Below, one piece after another: positions 17,582 to 26,273 of a DNA stretch of 64,000 nt. Made by a program: the position numbers and the translations under genes. The first letter of the stretch is position 1. Each line of letters starts with the position of its first letter. A model generated the notes under the pieces. It saw nothing but the letters and a program-made list of their open reading frames with translations. It did not search any database and was not told the DNA's origin. The stretch is from Calothrix sp. NIES-2098 (GTDB taxonomy: Bacteria > Cyanobacteriota > Cyanobacteriia > Cyanobacteriales > Nostocaceae), in the NCBI GenBank assembly GCA_002368175.1, contig AP018172.1, forward strand, positions 4,152,001 through 4,216,000, read 5' to 3'.

Positions 17582-18223
17582 CTAGGAAGTAATATTGGGT
17601 AAATTCTTGCATTTGTTCAAAATATATAAACTGTCATCTCCTCCCCGTCCAATTCTCAATGTTTCATCTAAATAAGTAATGTCGAGAGTGGCAATTCTAT
17701 CATTAGGATTTTTTGCTGGCATAACTTTATATGGATTAAGTTGCGGAGTGTTAATGCCGACAATCTTCTCAATTGCTAAATAACGTGTTTTGAAAGAGAC
17801 GTTGATACGTTTGTGTGCTGGCGATACCTCTTCTTGAGCAGGTTCAAAGCTAGCTGCTACTTTGACATATCCTGATACTAGCCCCAAAAAATGTCGAACT
17901 TTAGCGAGATTGAAAAACGATTTATTAGCAACATTGATCGCTTGATAAACTTGACACACTTTCAACCCCAATGGTAAGGAAGCTAAAGCACGAATTTCTC
18001 TAGCTGTGGAGTATTTTAGCTGCCAAGTTCCATCTAGCAAAGCAGTAGCATTGAGTAGTGGATACGGATTGGGATTGACACTTTCTAATTCCGTCGCCAA
18101 TTTTTCAATTTCTAAGGCTAAGGTATTGTCTAGCTGCAAATTCGTAGCAGGTCCATCGCTATTGGTTTGAATCTTGTCAAGCGAGGCTTGTAATTTTTCC
18201 TTTAATAAGAGTCGATTGTTCAA
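17582..18223 (-). CDS. PAP/fibrillin family protein
   Basis: 213 aa, soluble. The N-terminal helix (LLLKEKLQASLDKIQ) and the motif NPYPLLNATALLDGTWQLKYSTAREIRAL near residues 52-80 are diagnostic of plastid-lipid-associated (fibrillin) proteins, as is the C-terminal TLDITYLDETLRIGRGGDDSLYIL. These lipocalin-like proteins associate with thylakoids or lipid droplets and help photoprotection. Single gene, divergent from the gene at 18564. Confidence 0.88.
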   Translation of the reverse strand: MNNRLLLKEKLQASLDKIQTNSDGPATNLQLDNTLALEIEKLATELESVNPNPYPLLNATALLDGTWQLKYSTAREIRALASLPLGLKVCQVYQAINVANKSFFNLAKVRHFLGLVSGYVKVAASFEPAQEEVSPAHKRINVSFKTRYLAIEKIVGINTPQLNPYKVMPAKNPNDRIATLDITYLDETLRIGRGGDDSLYILNKCKNLPNITS

Positions 18224-18563
18224 GATTTATTAATTTTCCTTTGATAGCTTATGTATTTTATTAACCACCATTTCGTTGCTATTTGGAGGTTAATTTTTTA
18301 TTCTCCCGTAAAAACGGCATCTCGGTTTTACGCTTGCTATTCCTGAGATTGCCTCTAAGAAAATACTACTTCTCAGTGCTGTAGTCAGCAATCAGAATTT
18401 TGACTCATGTTTAACTTATACCGACTTCATCAATCGTTTTGACATACGGAATCTTGTTAAGGACAAAGAAACTCCGCCCCTACAGATGCATTACGTTTTA
18501 TGAACGCAGGAATAAGCTGTTTCTCTCTTCCCTTCTAATGCTAGAAATTGGAAAGAGCATGAA
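18224..18563. other. Divergent promoter region
   Basis: 340 bp between the fibrillin gene and the DUF4336 gene; AT-rich, no ORF, with a weak inverted pair GTAAAAACGG and CGGTTTTACG near 18306-18331. Both promoters are expected here. Confidence 0.45.
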
Positions 18564-19778
18564 ATGGGTAGAAAAACTATGATTGCACAGGGGCCACAAG
18601 TACAACAGATAAATCCACGCGATTGGTCATGGCCGTTTTGGCCTGCTGTACCACTATACCCCTACGGCAAACGCAGGACAGTTTGCACTGAAGTAGTGAA
18701 GGATACTATCTGGACATTCGACCAGCTGCACGGCATTCTCTACACCATTGTGCCCATTCGGATGACTGCGATCGCATTAGAAGCTGGTGGTTTGTTGGTG
18801 TATGCGCCCGTCGCACCTACTCCTGAGTGTATCCGCTTGCTTAATGAGTTGGTGGCAAAGCATGGCGATGTTAAATACATTGTTCTGCCTACAAGTTCGG
18901 GTTTGGAACATAAGGTTTTTGTTGGGCCGTTCGCTAGACGCTTTCCCAAAGCGCAGGTTTTTGTTGCGCCTCATCAATGGAGTTTTCCAGTAAACTTACC
19001 TCTGAGTTGGCTTGGCTTTCCTCAAAAACGCACCCAGGAAATCCCAGAAGATAAAAGTCAAGTTCCTTTCGGCGATGAATTTGATTATGCGGTGTTAGAT
19101 ATCAACTTGGGACGGGGATCTTTTGCAGAAGTGGCAGTTTTCCATAAGCGATCGCGTACTCTATTACTCACCGATACCATACTTTCTGTACCAGAAGATC
19201 CGCCTGCGATCGCCCAAATAGATCCCTATCCTTTACTATTTCATGCCAGAGAAAATGGTTCGGAAGTGATTGAAGATAATCCAGCAAACCGCCGTAAAGG
19301 ATGGCAACGCATCTGTTTATTTGCGATATACTTTCGTCCCAGCGCCCTAGAGGTGGCTGGATTGAAGCAGATATTAGGGGATATTCTCAAAGCACCAGAT
19401 CGCTCAAAAAAAGCTTATTTTGGGTTATATCCTTTTAAATGGCAAGAAAATTGGCAGCAATCATTTGCAAATCTTCGAGGCGATGGGCGTCCGTTTGTCG
19501 CGCCGATTTTGCAAACCCTGATTCTTCCCCAAGCACCAAAACAAGTACTTGACTGGGCTGATAAAGTTGCAAATTGGGATTTTCAGCAAATTATTAGTTG
19601 TCATTTTGACTCGCTAATCAAAACAAATCCTCACCAATTCCGCCAAGCATTCGCTTTTTTGGAGAAGAATGCATTTGTCAGCCAACCCCTACCAGAAGAA
19701 GATGTGCGATTTATCAAAGAACTTGAAGCTGGTTTGCTGAAGCGGGGAATTGCTACACCACCTAAAGAGAAAGTATGA
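18564..19778 (+). CDS. DUF4336 protein, metallo-hydrolase-like
   Basis: 404 aa, no signal peptide. Sequence features fit the DUF4336 family shared by cyanobacteria and plants: WSWPFWPAVPLYPYGKRRT, TIWTFDQLHGILYTIVPIRMT, GDVKYIVLPTSSGLEHKVF and AVFHKRSRTLLLTDTI. The pattern resembles a degraded metallo-beta-lactamase fold in which most metal ligands are not conserved. Methionine 6 is an alternative start. Function unknown. Confidence 0.85.
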   Translation: MGRKTMIAQGPQVQQINPRDWSWPFWPAVPLYPYGKRRTVCTEVVKDTIWTFDQLHGILYTIVPIRMTAIALEAGGLLVYAPVAPTPECIRLLNELVAKHGDVKYIVLPTSSGLEHKVFVGPFARRFPKAQVFVAPHQWSFPVNLPLSWLGFPQKRTQEIPEDKSQVPFGDEFDYAVLDINLGRGSFAEVAVFHKRSRTLLLTDTILSVPEDPPAIAQIDPYPLLFHARENGSEVIEDNPANRRKGWQRICLFAIYFRPSALEVAGLKQILGDILKAPDRSKKAYFGLYPFKWQENWQQSFANLRGDGRPFVAPILQTLILPQAPKQVLDWADKVANWDFQQIISCHFDSLIKTNPHQFRQAFAFLEKNAFVSQPLPEEDVRFIKELEAGLLKRGIATPPKEKV

Positions 19779-19801
19779 AATTAGGCGTCGATTGAGAATT
19801 C

Positions 19802-20185
19802 TCAGCGTACAAATCCAGCAACGTGATTTTCAAACGTTTTGCTGAGAACGTTAAACTGGCGCACCCATTCTTCTGCTTCCGCACTTAATTTACCGAAAAT
19901 CTTCATATCAATGGGTTTAACAGTAGCAACAAACTCTTGAAATTCGGGCCATGCTGTCATCATATTGATATGCTGGATAATTTGGCTGCGATCGGCAAAG
20001 GTAAGAATTGCGCCCAATTCGGATGATTCCAAATTGGCATAAAACTGCAAAGTTACAAGTGCCTTAATTCCTTCAGTCTCAAGTCTTCGCGCTAGCGCCT
20101 GACTGGCGGCTGTAAATTCTGTAAAAGATTTTGTTAACTCTAGTACTTCAACAATCGTGACGCGTTCACTGGCTGATGAGTTCAT
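19802..20185 (-). CDS. Small protein of unknown function, possibly dimeric alpha+beta-barrel-like
   Basis: 127 aa from ATG 20185 (reading NSSASERVTIVEVL); the frame extends to 20248 but the added residues look non-coding. The pattern of strands and helices (ALVTLQFYANLESSELGAILTFADRSQIIQHINMM, then FVATVKPIDMKIFGKLS) resembles dimeric ferredoxin-like barrels such as antibiotic monooxygenase-type proteins. No active-site motif. It converges on the 18564 gene, with ends 23 bp apart. Confidence 0.6.
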   Translation of the reverse strand: MNSSASERVTIVEVLELTKSFTEFTAASQALARRLETEGIKALVTLQFYANLESSELGAILTFADRSQIIQHINMMTAWPEFQEFVATVKPIDMKIFGKLSAEAEEWVRQFNVLSKTFENHVAGFVR

Positions 20186-20368
20186 AAAAATATGCCATCT
20201 GCGAACCTTAGAACTTAATGATACAAGATACTGAGACACAAACCTCAAATGCTCAAGATTAAGTATTCTCAGCAGAAATTAAGATTTGCCAACAATGGAG
20301 AGTAAAGCTGTAGATATTCAGTATCAATAAAGAGCGATCGCTAACATACTGTATTAATTTATCTCACA

Positions 20369-21385
20369 ATGTCTAACCAACCTTCACCTCCTTCACCAGC
20401 ACATTTTTTTAACACAGTTAATGCTTACCAAAACACAGCCGCGATTAAAGCAGCTGTAGAATTAGAAGTTTTTACTGCCATCGGTTCGGGAATTGAGTCG
20501 GCTGTATCACTGGCGCAAAAGTGTCAAGCTTCAGAACGTGGTATGCGAATGTTATGTGATTATTTAACAATTATTGGCTTTTTGACAAAGGAAACAGACG
20601 GTTATAAACTAACACCTGATTCAGCAAAGTTTCTGGATAAAAAAAGTCCTGCTTATGCAGGAGATGTAATGGAATTTCTCTTGGCTGACACTATAACTCA
20701 AGCTTTTGCAAACCTCACAACTGCTGTGCGTCAGGGAGGAACTGCTCTGTCTGCTCAAGGCACTTTAGAAAGCGAACATCCAGTCTGGGTAAGATTTGCA
20801 CGAGCAATGTCACCTTTAATGAAAATGCCAGCACAATTAATTGCTCAACTTGTAAATGGAGATAATCAAAACCATATAAAAGTGTTAGATATCGCAGCCA
20901 GTCACGGCTTATTTGGTATTGCTTTTGCGCAACAAAACCCGAATGCAGAAATTGTTGCCCTTGATTGGGAACCTGTGTTAGAGGTAGCAAAAGATAATGC
21001 TATTAAAGTAGGTGTAGGAGAGCGTTTTCAGACAATTGCTGGGAGCGCCTTTGATGTAGATTATGGCAGCGATTACGACATAATTTTACTACCTAATTTC
21101 TTGCATCACTTTGATATTCCCACTTGCGAACAGTTGTTAAAAAAGGTTCGCGCTGCTTTGAAAGAGAATGGCAGAGTGATGACATTTGAGTTTATTCCTG
21201 ATAGCGATCGCATTCATCCTCCTGATGCTGGTGTTTTTAGTCTGACAATGTTAGCAACAACCCCAAAAGGCGATGCTTATACCTTTGCAGAGTACGAGCA
21301 GATGTTTGCTAATGCTGGTTTTAGGCGGAGCGAACTGCATTCAATCGCACCTCTGTTTCAACGAGTAGTGATTTCGTATAAGTAA
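20369..21385 (+). CDS. Class I SAM-dependent methyltransferase with N-terminal dimerisation domain
   Basis: 338 aa. The N-terminal 100 residues are a winged-helix-like dimerisation domain of small-molecule O-methyltransferases (NTAAIKAAVELEVFTAIGSG, ERGMRMLCDYLTIIGFL). The catalytic domain has motif I VLDIAASHGLFGIAFAQ near residue 173, an acidic residue (ALDWEP) after strand 2, and LPNFLHHFD near 235. Related enzymes methylate secondary metabolites. It is a stand-alone gene; substrate unknown. Confidence 0.88.
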   Translation: MSNQPSPPSPAHFFNTVNAYQNTAAIKAAVELEVFTAIGSGIESAVSLAQKCQASERGMRMLCDYLTIIGFLTKETDGYKLTPDSAKFLDKKSPAYAGDVMEFLLADTITQAFANLTTAVRQGGTALSAQGTLESEHPVWVRFARAMSPLMKMPAQLIAQLVNGDNQNHIKVLDIAASHGLFGIAFAQQNPNAEIVALDWEPVLEVAKDNAIKVGVGERFQTIAGSAFDVDYGSDYDIILLPNFLHHFDIPTCEQLLKKVRAALKENGRVMTFEFIPDSDRIHPPDAGVFSLTMLATTPKGDAYTFAEYEQMFANAGFRRSELHSIAPLFQRVVISYK

Positions 21386-21534
21386 CTATTTAATTCCTAT
21401 AGTCGAGATTGGGAAAAGTATAAAGACTGTCGCATTTATTCTTTCCCAGCCTCTATTTCCAAAAAAGCGATGGTCTTTTAAAATTTAGAGGTAAACTTTT
21501 ACTTTTGATAAGCTAATAATATTAAAAGAGTATG

Positions 21535-22326
21535 TCAGCCTGGTATTAAGGTAGTGGTTAGAGTTACATAACAATCATTGCTCAAAGTCTCCCGCATCGC
21601 TGTTTCATCTGTAAAAGTTTGTCGTAGAAGTCGCCCCTCATAAACCAGTTTGATTTCGCTTTGCTCAAATGGCCAAGGAGACATAATTGCTGTGTAATGA
21701 TTATCTTTGTCTTCTATCAAAGTTAACTTTAATGTAGTTTCTTCATTAACCGTTGGCACTTGAATAATATGTTGTTCTCCAACCTTACCTACACATAAAA
21801 TTATCGAGAGTGCATCCCATGTTGCTACTAGCTTTTTGTTGCGCTCGATAACTTCTACTGTTGCATAAGGTGCATAGTATTCGTCTTTTTTAAGAAGATC
21901 AATAATTTGTTTTTGAAAAGCATACTCGTTGTTTAAAAAATTTCGCACAATTTGAGCAGATTTGTGTGAGTTTTGCCAGCTTGTAAATCGCTCATACAAT
22001 CCGGTGCCGTGGAGCGAAACAAGTAGTGTTACATACCTACCCAAAGGAAATGCTAGCTGTTTAGCACCAGACCAAATATCTATATGTACTTCGGTTGGAA
22101 GTTCGGTGAACTTATAAGGGTAGCCAGTTTGTGGGTTAAGCGTAGGTTGTTGTTCCCATCGCAGCCAACCTATATCGTGTTGTTCGGCAGCAAGACAAAC
22201 TTCTTCCTTGGGGACAAACTCACCAAATTTTTCGTTTCCCCAAGCTCGTGCCAATTGGCCTGAAAGCCACGCATGATGTGGTTGAGTGATGCAAATCAAT
22301 CCATACTTTGATAAGCGATGCAGCAT
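21535..22326 (-). CDS. DUF3891 family protein
   Basis: 263 aa. Features fit DUF3891: ITQPHHAWLSGQLARAWGN near the N-terminus, LAAEQHDIGWLRWE near residue 47 (histidine-aspartate pair reminiscent of HD hydrolases), and VSLHGTGLYERF near 100. The C-terminal third is beta-rich. Function unknown. It lies only 48 bp downstream of the leftmost small gene of the mobile-element operon, so the left edge of that element probably falls in or near this short gap. Confidence 0.82.
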   Translation of the reverse strand: MLHRLSKYGLICITQPHHAWLSGQLARAWGNEKFGEFVPKEEVCLAAEQHDIGWLRWEQQPTLNPQTGYPYKFTELPTEVHIDIWSGAKQLAFPLGRYVTLLVSLHGTGLYERFTSWQNSHKSAQIVRNFLNNEYAFQKQIIDLLKKDEYYAPYATVEVIERNKKLVATWDALSIILCVGKVGEQHIIQVPTVNEETTLKLTLIEDKDNHYTAIMSPWPFEQSEIKLVYEGRLLRQTFTDETAMRETLSNDCYVTLTTTLIPG

Positions 22327-22374
22327 GAGTTCAAATCTTAATGTATTCCTTGCCTTTCACTCTAGTAAGACTTC

Positions 22375-22608
22375 TCAATCTTTGTACGCTAGTCCCGCCA
22401 ACCTGTAGCCATTTTGTACGGGCGCAACGCGCATCACTGGAAATTGATTGTTACCGTATTCAGTGTAAAAAGTTACTTCCCACACATCTGTTTCATCGTC
22501 CCATTGCATACCAATGAATTCATAATCTCTATATCCTTTCTCGTCCATTCCTTCACAGGCTTTTTCAAAAATTTTTACTAGTTCTTGAGCTTGGCTTTTG
22601 TTTAGCAC
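22375..22608 (-). CDS. Small conserved-looking protein, last gene of the leftward element operon
   Basis: 77 aa, soluble, acidic. It reads helix (KSQAQELVKIFEKACEGM) then beta strands (DVWEVTFYTEYGNNQFPVMRV). No family recognised. It lies 13 bp downstream of the zinc-ribbon gene in the same direction, in a run of tightly packed small genes. Confidence 0.6.
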   Translation of the reverse strand: MLNKSQAQELVKIFEKACEGMDEKGYRDYEFIGMQWDDETDVWEVTFYTEYGNNQFPVMRVAPVQNGYRLAGLAYKD

Positions 22609-22621
22609 TAGTTAAACTCCT

Positions 22622-22831
22622 CTAGTAGTATTCTTCAGAACTTAGTTGCTCCCAATCGCGATCGCTCAATTTTGACTCGCACCTGGCACAAACGAAAACC
22701 TCATCTGGTAGTGGGTCGCTTTCGGTTAAGGTTTCAAGTTCCTGCTTAGTTATGGGAATTGTCCAGTAATGCAAGCTTCTGCGCTTGCAATCAGGACAGT
22801 CATAGTAGCCAGGTTTAAGTCTGTTGGTCAT
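22622..22831 (-). CDS. Small zinc-ribbon protein
   Basis: 69 aa. Two CxxC knuckles, YDCPDCKRR near residue 11 and VFVCARCESKL near residue 48, make a likely zinc ribbon. The C-terminus is acidic (DRDWEQLSSEEYY). Its start overlaps the end of the 54-aa gene 22815-22979 by 17 bp. Such proteins often bind nucleic acid or partner proteins; no specific role can be given. Confidence 0.68.
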   Translation of the reverse strand: MTNRLKPGYYDCPDCKRRSLHYWTIPITKQELETLTESDPLPDEVFVCARCESKLSDRDWEQLSSEEYY

Positions 22832-22979
22832 CGGTTGGTCTACTACCTAAATATTTCTGGCGTATTAAGTCCATAAGAGCTTGTGCTTGCTCTTGGCTGA
22901 TTTTCACAGTTCTCTGCTTACGCTTGCCATCCTCAGAGAACTGTATGACTAACTTACAGTCTGCATTATCATTTGTCAT
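22815..22979 (-). CDS. 54-aa protein translationally coupled to the IS110-like recombinase
   Basis: ATG 22979 overlaps the recombinase stop codon (ATGA), a standard sign of translational coupling. The product starts MTNDNADCKLVIQF, has a basic middle (EDGKRKQRTVKISQEQ), a helix (AQALMDLIRQKYLG) and a polar tail. The basic strand-helix layout could suit a DNA-binding partner, but no family is recognised. Confidence 0.6.
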   Translation of the reverse strand: MTNDNADCKLVIQFSEDGKRKQRTVKISQEQAQALMDLIRQKYLGSRPTDDQQT

Positions 22980-24155
22980 TTAACTAACTCCCGAAACAAT
23001 AACCTTGCAGCTTGTGACGCAACTTTCATCCTCACCAACTTGACCGGCCGACCGGCTGCTTTTTCTCTATCAAGCAACTCCCCTAGCGATGCACCGATGG
23101 AGTTATCCAAACGCGATCGCCTTGGTTCAATCCTGGTAAACACCCACTGCCACATGGCTTTTCTACACAGGTCGCTACCACCAATAACTTTGGACTTTCG
23201 ACTGTCGCCTGATGACTCCAGGCTGGGAGCCAACCCCAATGCTTTTTGAAATCTTCTTAGCGAAAGGTGACGTTTGGTAGGCTTTTTGGAGTTACGCCCC
23301 TGGCGTATACGAACCTCTGGTTTACCATCAGCATCGAGGAAAGTTTCAATCGGGTAAATTTGACTAATCATCACTGCTTGCAACCGCGGGCCAAACCCGA
23401 AACGCGCGAATATTGCTCTGTAGCGCTCAAACCGCACATCGTCGAGCAATGCTCGTAACTCCTCCTCGATGCTGAATTCCTCCCTCTGGAGATTGCAAAG
23501 CCGGCTGGCATGGTGGCGAACGCTGTCAGTTATCCCCAGTCCCACAGTTTGAAAGTAAAGGGAGTCATATTTTTTTGACGGGCGATCGCCACAAAGCCAA
23601 CCCCAAAGTAAAGGCACTTCACCCGATGCACTGCGGCGGGATTGTACCAGTGCAACTTCAGGAAATTGCCAAGCTAAATCTTGACGCAACCTGTTAATGA
23701 TAGGACTTTGCACCCGATTAAGATGAGCCAACCTCAGCACTAATTCCCGAATCCGGACTATCACCTCATCTCTGATTTGCACAAATCGCCGTGGGTCTTG
23801 GTGGTAATCAAAGTAGTAACAGCTAAGAGCTAAATGAATCAGCGTCATCATCTTTATCCGGCAGTGCCAGGTGATTGGCGCGATACGATCGTAATTCCTT
23901 GTGACCAACTAACCTTACTTCCACTCCTGCACGCGCCAGGTGAGTACCCCACAATTTTGAGTAATTATTACCAGTCGGTTCCATGATTGCCACATCGGGT
24001 TTTAGGTCGAGTAGTTTCCTAATTCCCGTGCTATTAGCTTCAATTTTTAAAAACTGATGCTCATAATAAAATTGACGTGGTGATATGGGCTTTTCTAGTA
24101 ATAGACAAGCCGAAACTGAGGACTTGCTAATATCAAGCCCCAAAACCTTAATCAT
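22976..24155 (-). pseudogene. IS110-family / Piv-like DEDD recombinase split by a frameshift
   Basis: The 5' frame starts at ATG 24155 and ends at 23823 (110 aa): VLGLDISKSSVSACLL carries the first acidic residue of the DEDD domain, AIMEPTGNNY the second, and DKDDDAD the last pair. The rest continues in the +1 frame (open to 22976) as LALSCYYFDYHQDPRRF, with a Transposase_20-like C-terminus (ALGLAPSLESSGDSR...GGSDLCRKAMWQWV). Dropping one T of TCATTTAGC near 23834 would join them. Together they make a roughly 390-aa protein, usual for the family. Relatives are IS110 transposases, which use bridge RNAs, and the Piv DNA invertases. Whether the shift is a mutation, a sequencing error or programmed is open. 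Coupled to the 22815 gene by ATGA. Confidence 0.8.
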
Positions 24156-24436
24156 TGCGTTTCCTCTGGGTGGTCAAATTACCCTAATGTCACTGCCTGC
24201 GAATCACCCGTAAGCCGTATGAGCTTCTTTCACTCTCAAGGCAATGCCGCAGCTGCTAACTGCGGCGACATAGGGAGGATACAAGGTAACTCGCAGTAGC
24301 CGAGCTTATGAAAGGCAGAAAGCTACATGAGCTTGATTCAAGTTAAAAGCCCTAAGCTACTGTTTGCCATCTTGGCGACTGGTTTGGACTCAGACCGCGA
24401 CGTGGCAATGCCACGTTTCGCCAGTGTCCTGGCTCA
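24156..24436 (-). ncRNA. Candidate structured RNA upstream of the IS110-like recombinase (bridge-RNA-like)
   Basis: A 281-bp gap in an operon whose other genes touch or overlap. On the minus strand it can form several stems: ACGTGGCATTGCCACGT (palindrome, about 24401-24417), GCCGCAG with CTGCGGC around a 7-nt loop (about 24250-24270), and a long-range CAGTAGC with GCTACTG pair (about 24348 and 24295). In IS110 elements the non-coding end before the transposase gene encodes the bridge RNA; the location and size match. No covariance or expression data, so this is a candidate only. Confidence 0.4.
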
Positions 24437-24664
24437 TCAGGCGGCATCGCTTTTAGGTAAAAGTTTTTGCAGTAAGCTGATAGCTCTAATCACATCTGTT
24501 GCAACATTTTCATCAATCTCTGTTTCCGCAGCTTCAAACTGACCGACATATCTAATTGCTTTTTCAATATGCGCTTTGGCTTTGCATAGTTGATGATATG
24601 TCAGGTAATAGTCCGTAACTGGATCTGGAATATTGTTTTGATTGGTTGATTTGGGGTCATTCAT
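24437..24664 (-). CDS. Small helical protein of unknown function
   Basis: 75 aa. A disordered start (NDPKSTNQNNIPDPV) is followed by two helices (TYHQLCKAKAHIEKAIRYVGQFEAAE and ATDVIRAISLLQKLLPK). No family recognised. Leftward operon of the mobile element, 31 bp after the next gene upstream. Confidence 0.55.
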   Translation of the reverse strand: MNDPKSTNQNNIPDPVTDYYLTYHQLCKAKAHIEKAIRYVGQFEAAETEIDENVATDVIRAISLLQKLLPKSDAA

Positions 24665-24695
24665 AAGCTTGAAACATTAGTTTTAGTATTAACGC

Positions 24696-24881
24696 TTAGT
24701 GTCGATTCAATTCTTCATAGTGTTGTTCTATCTGCCATTGTTCGTAGTCTTCATCACTTAATTCGTCGGGGTTAACTTCCTCACTCTCAACGATGATTGA
24801 GTCTTCGAGTTTTTCTAAATCTTCCGCGTCAAGCTGCTTTAGTCGGTAGCTCGACAGCCTCACTTTTTTTGGTTCATTCAT
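24696..24881 (-). CDS. Small acidic protein of unknown function
   Basis: 61 aa: a short basic start (NEPKKVRLSSYRLKQL) then a strongly acidic helix-rich tail (EDLEKLEDSIIVESEEVNPDELSDEDYEQW). It is 2 bp downstream of the 24884 gene. The acidic character could suit a DNA mimic or protein-binding partner; nothing more can be said. Confidence 0.5.
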   Translation of the reverse strand: MNEPKKVRLSSYRLKQLDAEDLEKLEDSIIVESEEVNPDELSDEDYEQWQIEQHYEELNRH

Positions 24882-24883
24882 GA

Positions 24884-25195
24884 TTAAAAGCTTTCATCTC
24901 CTGGTTCTTCACGCCGCAGCCTGTCGCTTTCTTCCAGCAATTTCAATATTCTTGCTGCAATAAAAGAACGGTCGTAATGAGGTAAGCCACTAGCAGAAAG
25001 CGATGTCAGTAAAATTGTTAATTCTGGCTCTAAATTGAGTTTCACATTCATATGTGGAACTAGTGGAAGCATACAGCGAGCGTATGCTCTTACCTCCTTA
25101 TGTGTGAGCTTGCCAAAATCTGTAGACTCATCATTTTTGGCAATTCGCTCAATAATTGTTTTGAAACCTTTCGTATTTCCATCAAATCCAAACAT
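24884..25195 (-). CDS. Protein of unknown function in element operon
   Basis: 103 aa, soluble and helical: FKTIIERIAKND, LTHKEVRAYARCMLPL, LEPELTILLTSLSASGL, SFIAARILKLLEES. No motif recognised. Tight spacing on both sides (2 and 48 bp) supports translation. Confidence 0.55.
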   Translation of the reverse strand: MFGFDGNTKGFKTIIERIAKNDESTDFGKLTHKEVRAYARCMLPLVPHMNVKLNLEPELTILLTSLSASGLPHYDRSFIAARILKLLEESDRLRREEPGDESF

Positions 25196-25243
25196 TTACC
25201 TGTGGTATTTTCTATTTGTTAACGTTTCAAGTTTTTGAATTGG

Positions 25244-25447
25244 TTATCCCAAAAGAGCCAATTCTTTCAAATCTTCCTCCCACCTGGCTGCAACAAGTCG
25301 AGCATCATCCCCATAAAAAAGCTGTCTGTCGCCAGAACTCCAAGTAATAACAGTGACAGCTGTATTTTCTTTCGTTTCAGTCTCCAACTGCCGGACATAG
25401 TGAAGGTTAATCCAACCCGCGCGGGTCGTTTTGACAATACTGAACAT
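25244..25447 (-). CDS. Small beta-rich protein of unknown function
   Basis: 67 aa. It reads IVKTTRAGWINLHYVRQLETET then TAVTVITWSSGDRQLFYGDDARLVAARWEEDL, a layout of four or five strands and one helix that could form a small barrel. No family recognised. A 93-bp gap separates it from the upstream gene and contains a HIP1-based hairpin. Confidence 0.55.
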   Translation of the reverse strand: MFSIVKTTRAGWINLHYVRQLETETKENTAVTVITWSSGDRQLFYGDDARLVAARWEEDLKELALLG

Positions 25448-25504
25448 GACATTTTGTGTGATTTGTGATACATAGGCATTGTGTAAAAGACAAAAATCTC
25501 GTAG

Positions 25505-25538
25505 GGCGATCGCAGTGGTAAAAAGCGATCGCCTTTTT
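25505..25538 (+). terminator. Hairpin built from two HIP1 octamers
   Basis: GGCGATCGC, an 11-nt loop, GCGATCGCC, then five T on the plus strand. A fine intrinsic terminator in form, but the surrounding genes run leftward, so it may only block antisense transcription, or be chance pairing of two HIP1 sites. Confidence 0.35.
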
Positions 25539-25540
25539 CA

Positions 25541-25741
25541 TTACTTGCTGCTTGACTCAATGCGCTCAATCACAATTGCCCCGGTGTTATCAGCAATTTC
25601 GCAAGCACTCATTCCACTTATTTCCATAGCAGCCATCTGCACTGGGAAATGAACAGATAATTCTCCTTGACTCATCTCAAATTGCCTTTCTTGTTCATTC
25701 CCCTCATACAAAGTGACAAGATAATTTTCATCCCCATCCAT
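25541..25741 (-). CDS. Small acidic protein of unknown function
   Basis: 66 aa from ATG 25741 (reading DGDENYLVTLYEGNEQ), which overlaps the end of the 25728 gene by 14 bp and has GAGGGTGA just upstream; the frame is open further back, and ATG 25756 is an alternative. Strand-rich first half, then SVHFPVQMAAMEISGMSACEIADNTG. No family recognised. Confidence 0.5.
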   Translation of the reverse strand: MDGDENYLVTLYEGNEQERQFEMSQGELSVHFPVQMAAMEISGMSACEIADNTGAIVIERIESSSK

Positions 25742-26273
25742 TACGCTCACCCTCATCAAAAAGCTGTTGCAAAAACTGTTCGCCTTTATCCCACTGACCG
25801 CCACGCAGCCGCAACACTTCCTGAAGCACAAAAGTTTTACCCTTGACTTCAAGTAGCGACTTCACCGCTAAATACAAGGCTTTTCTGTGTGAAGTTGAAG
25901 TTGAAGTTTCACCAGTGCGATTAGCGCTCGGCTCTCTATATAAATGTTCCAGCGCTTTTTGCAGTTCCTCTGTGACTTCCGGCGGGTAAGTCGCACTTGC
26001 CTCACCATAAACCTCATGCAATGCCCGTTCTTGGCTTTGCGTGTGCAGTGCCATTTCAACATCTTCCAATTCCTCATTCATTGCGGCGATAGCTTTGCGT
26101 CGAGCATCAGCTATCATCACTCGTTCCGATTCTTGGACTAACTGAATACCAGCGACTAGCGCCAGAGAATAGGAAATTCCCTTAGCAATTGGGGGGACGG
26201 GGGACAAGGCAGCAAGCCAAAATGCAGCTGTAGCACTTGCCAAGCAGTTAGTTCTCAACCACCGAGAAGCCAT
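25728..26273 (-). CDS. Membrane-anchored protein with coiled coil and winged-helix-like tail
   Basis: 181 aa. Two hydrophobic stretches lie in the first 48 residues (CLASATAAFWLAAL and GISYSLALVAGIQLV), then a charged helix (MIADARRKAIAAMNEELEDVEMALHT), a linker with GETSTSTS, and a C-terminal helical domain (ALYLAVKSLLEVKGKTFVLQEVLRLRG...EQFLQQLFDEGERNGW). The gene overlaps the upstream three-TM gene by 19 bp. Perhaps a membrane component of the element; no family recognised. Confidence 0.55.
   Translation of the reverse strand: MASRWLRTNCLASATAAFWLAALSPVPPIAKGISYSLALVAGIQLVQESERVMIADARRKAIAAMNEELEDVEMALHTQSQERALHEVYGEASATYPPEVTEELQKALEHLYREPSANRTGETSTSTSHRKALYLAVKSLLEVKGKTFVLQEVLRLRGGQWDKGEQFLQQLFDEGERNGWG

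Noticed and set aside
22976..24155. Complete autonomous IS110 insertion sequence
   Set aside because: The stop codon overlaps the next gene by ATGA and leaves no room for a right end, so a resident recombinase is more likely; not fully excluded.
24327..24542. 71-aa plus-strand ORF over the candidate RNA
   Set aside because: It overlaps the 24437 gene antisense and shows no domain; the palindromes inside it fit RNA structure better.
25505..25538. Functional terminator of the leftward operon
   Set aside because: The T-run lies on the plus strand, while all nearby genes read leftward; the stem is two HIP1 octamers that pair by nature.
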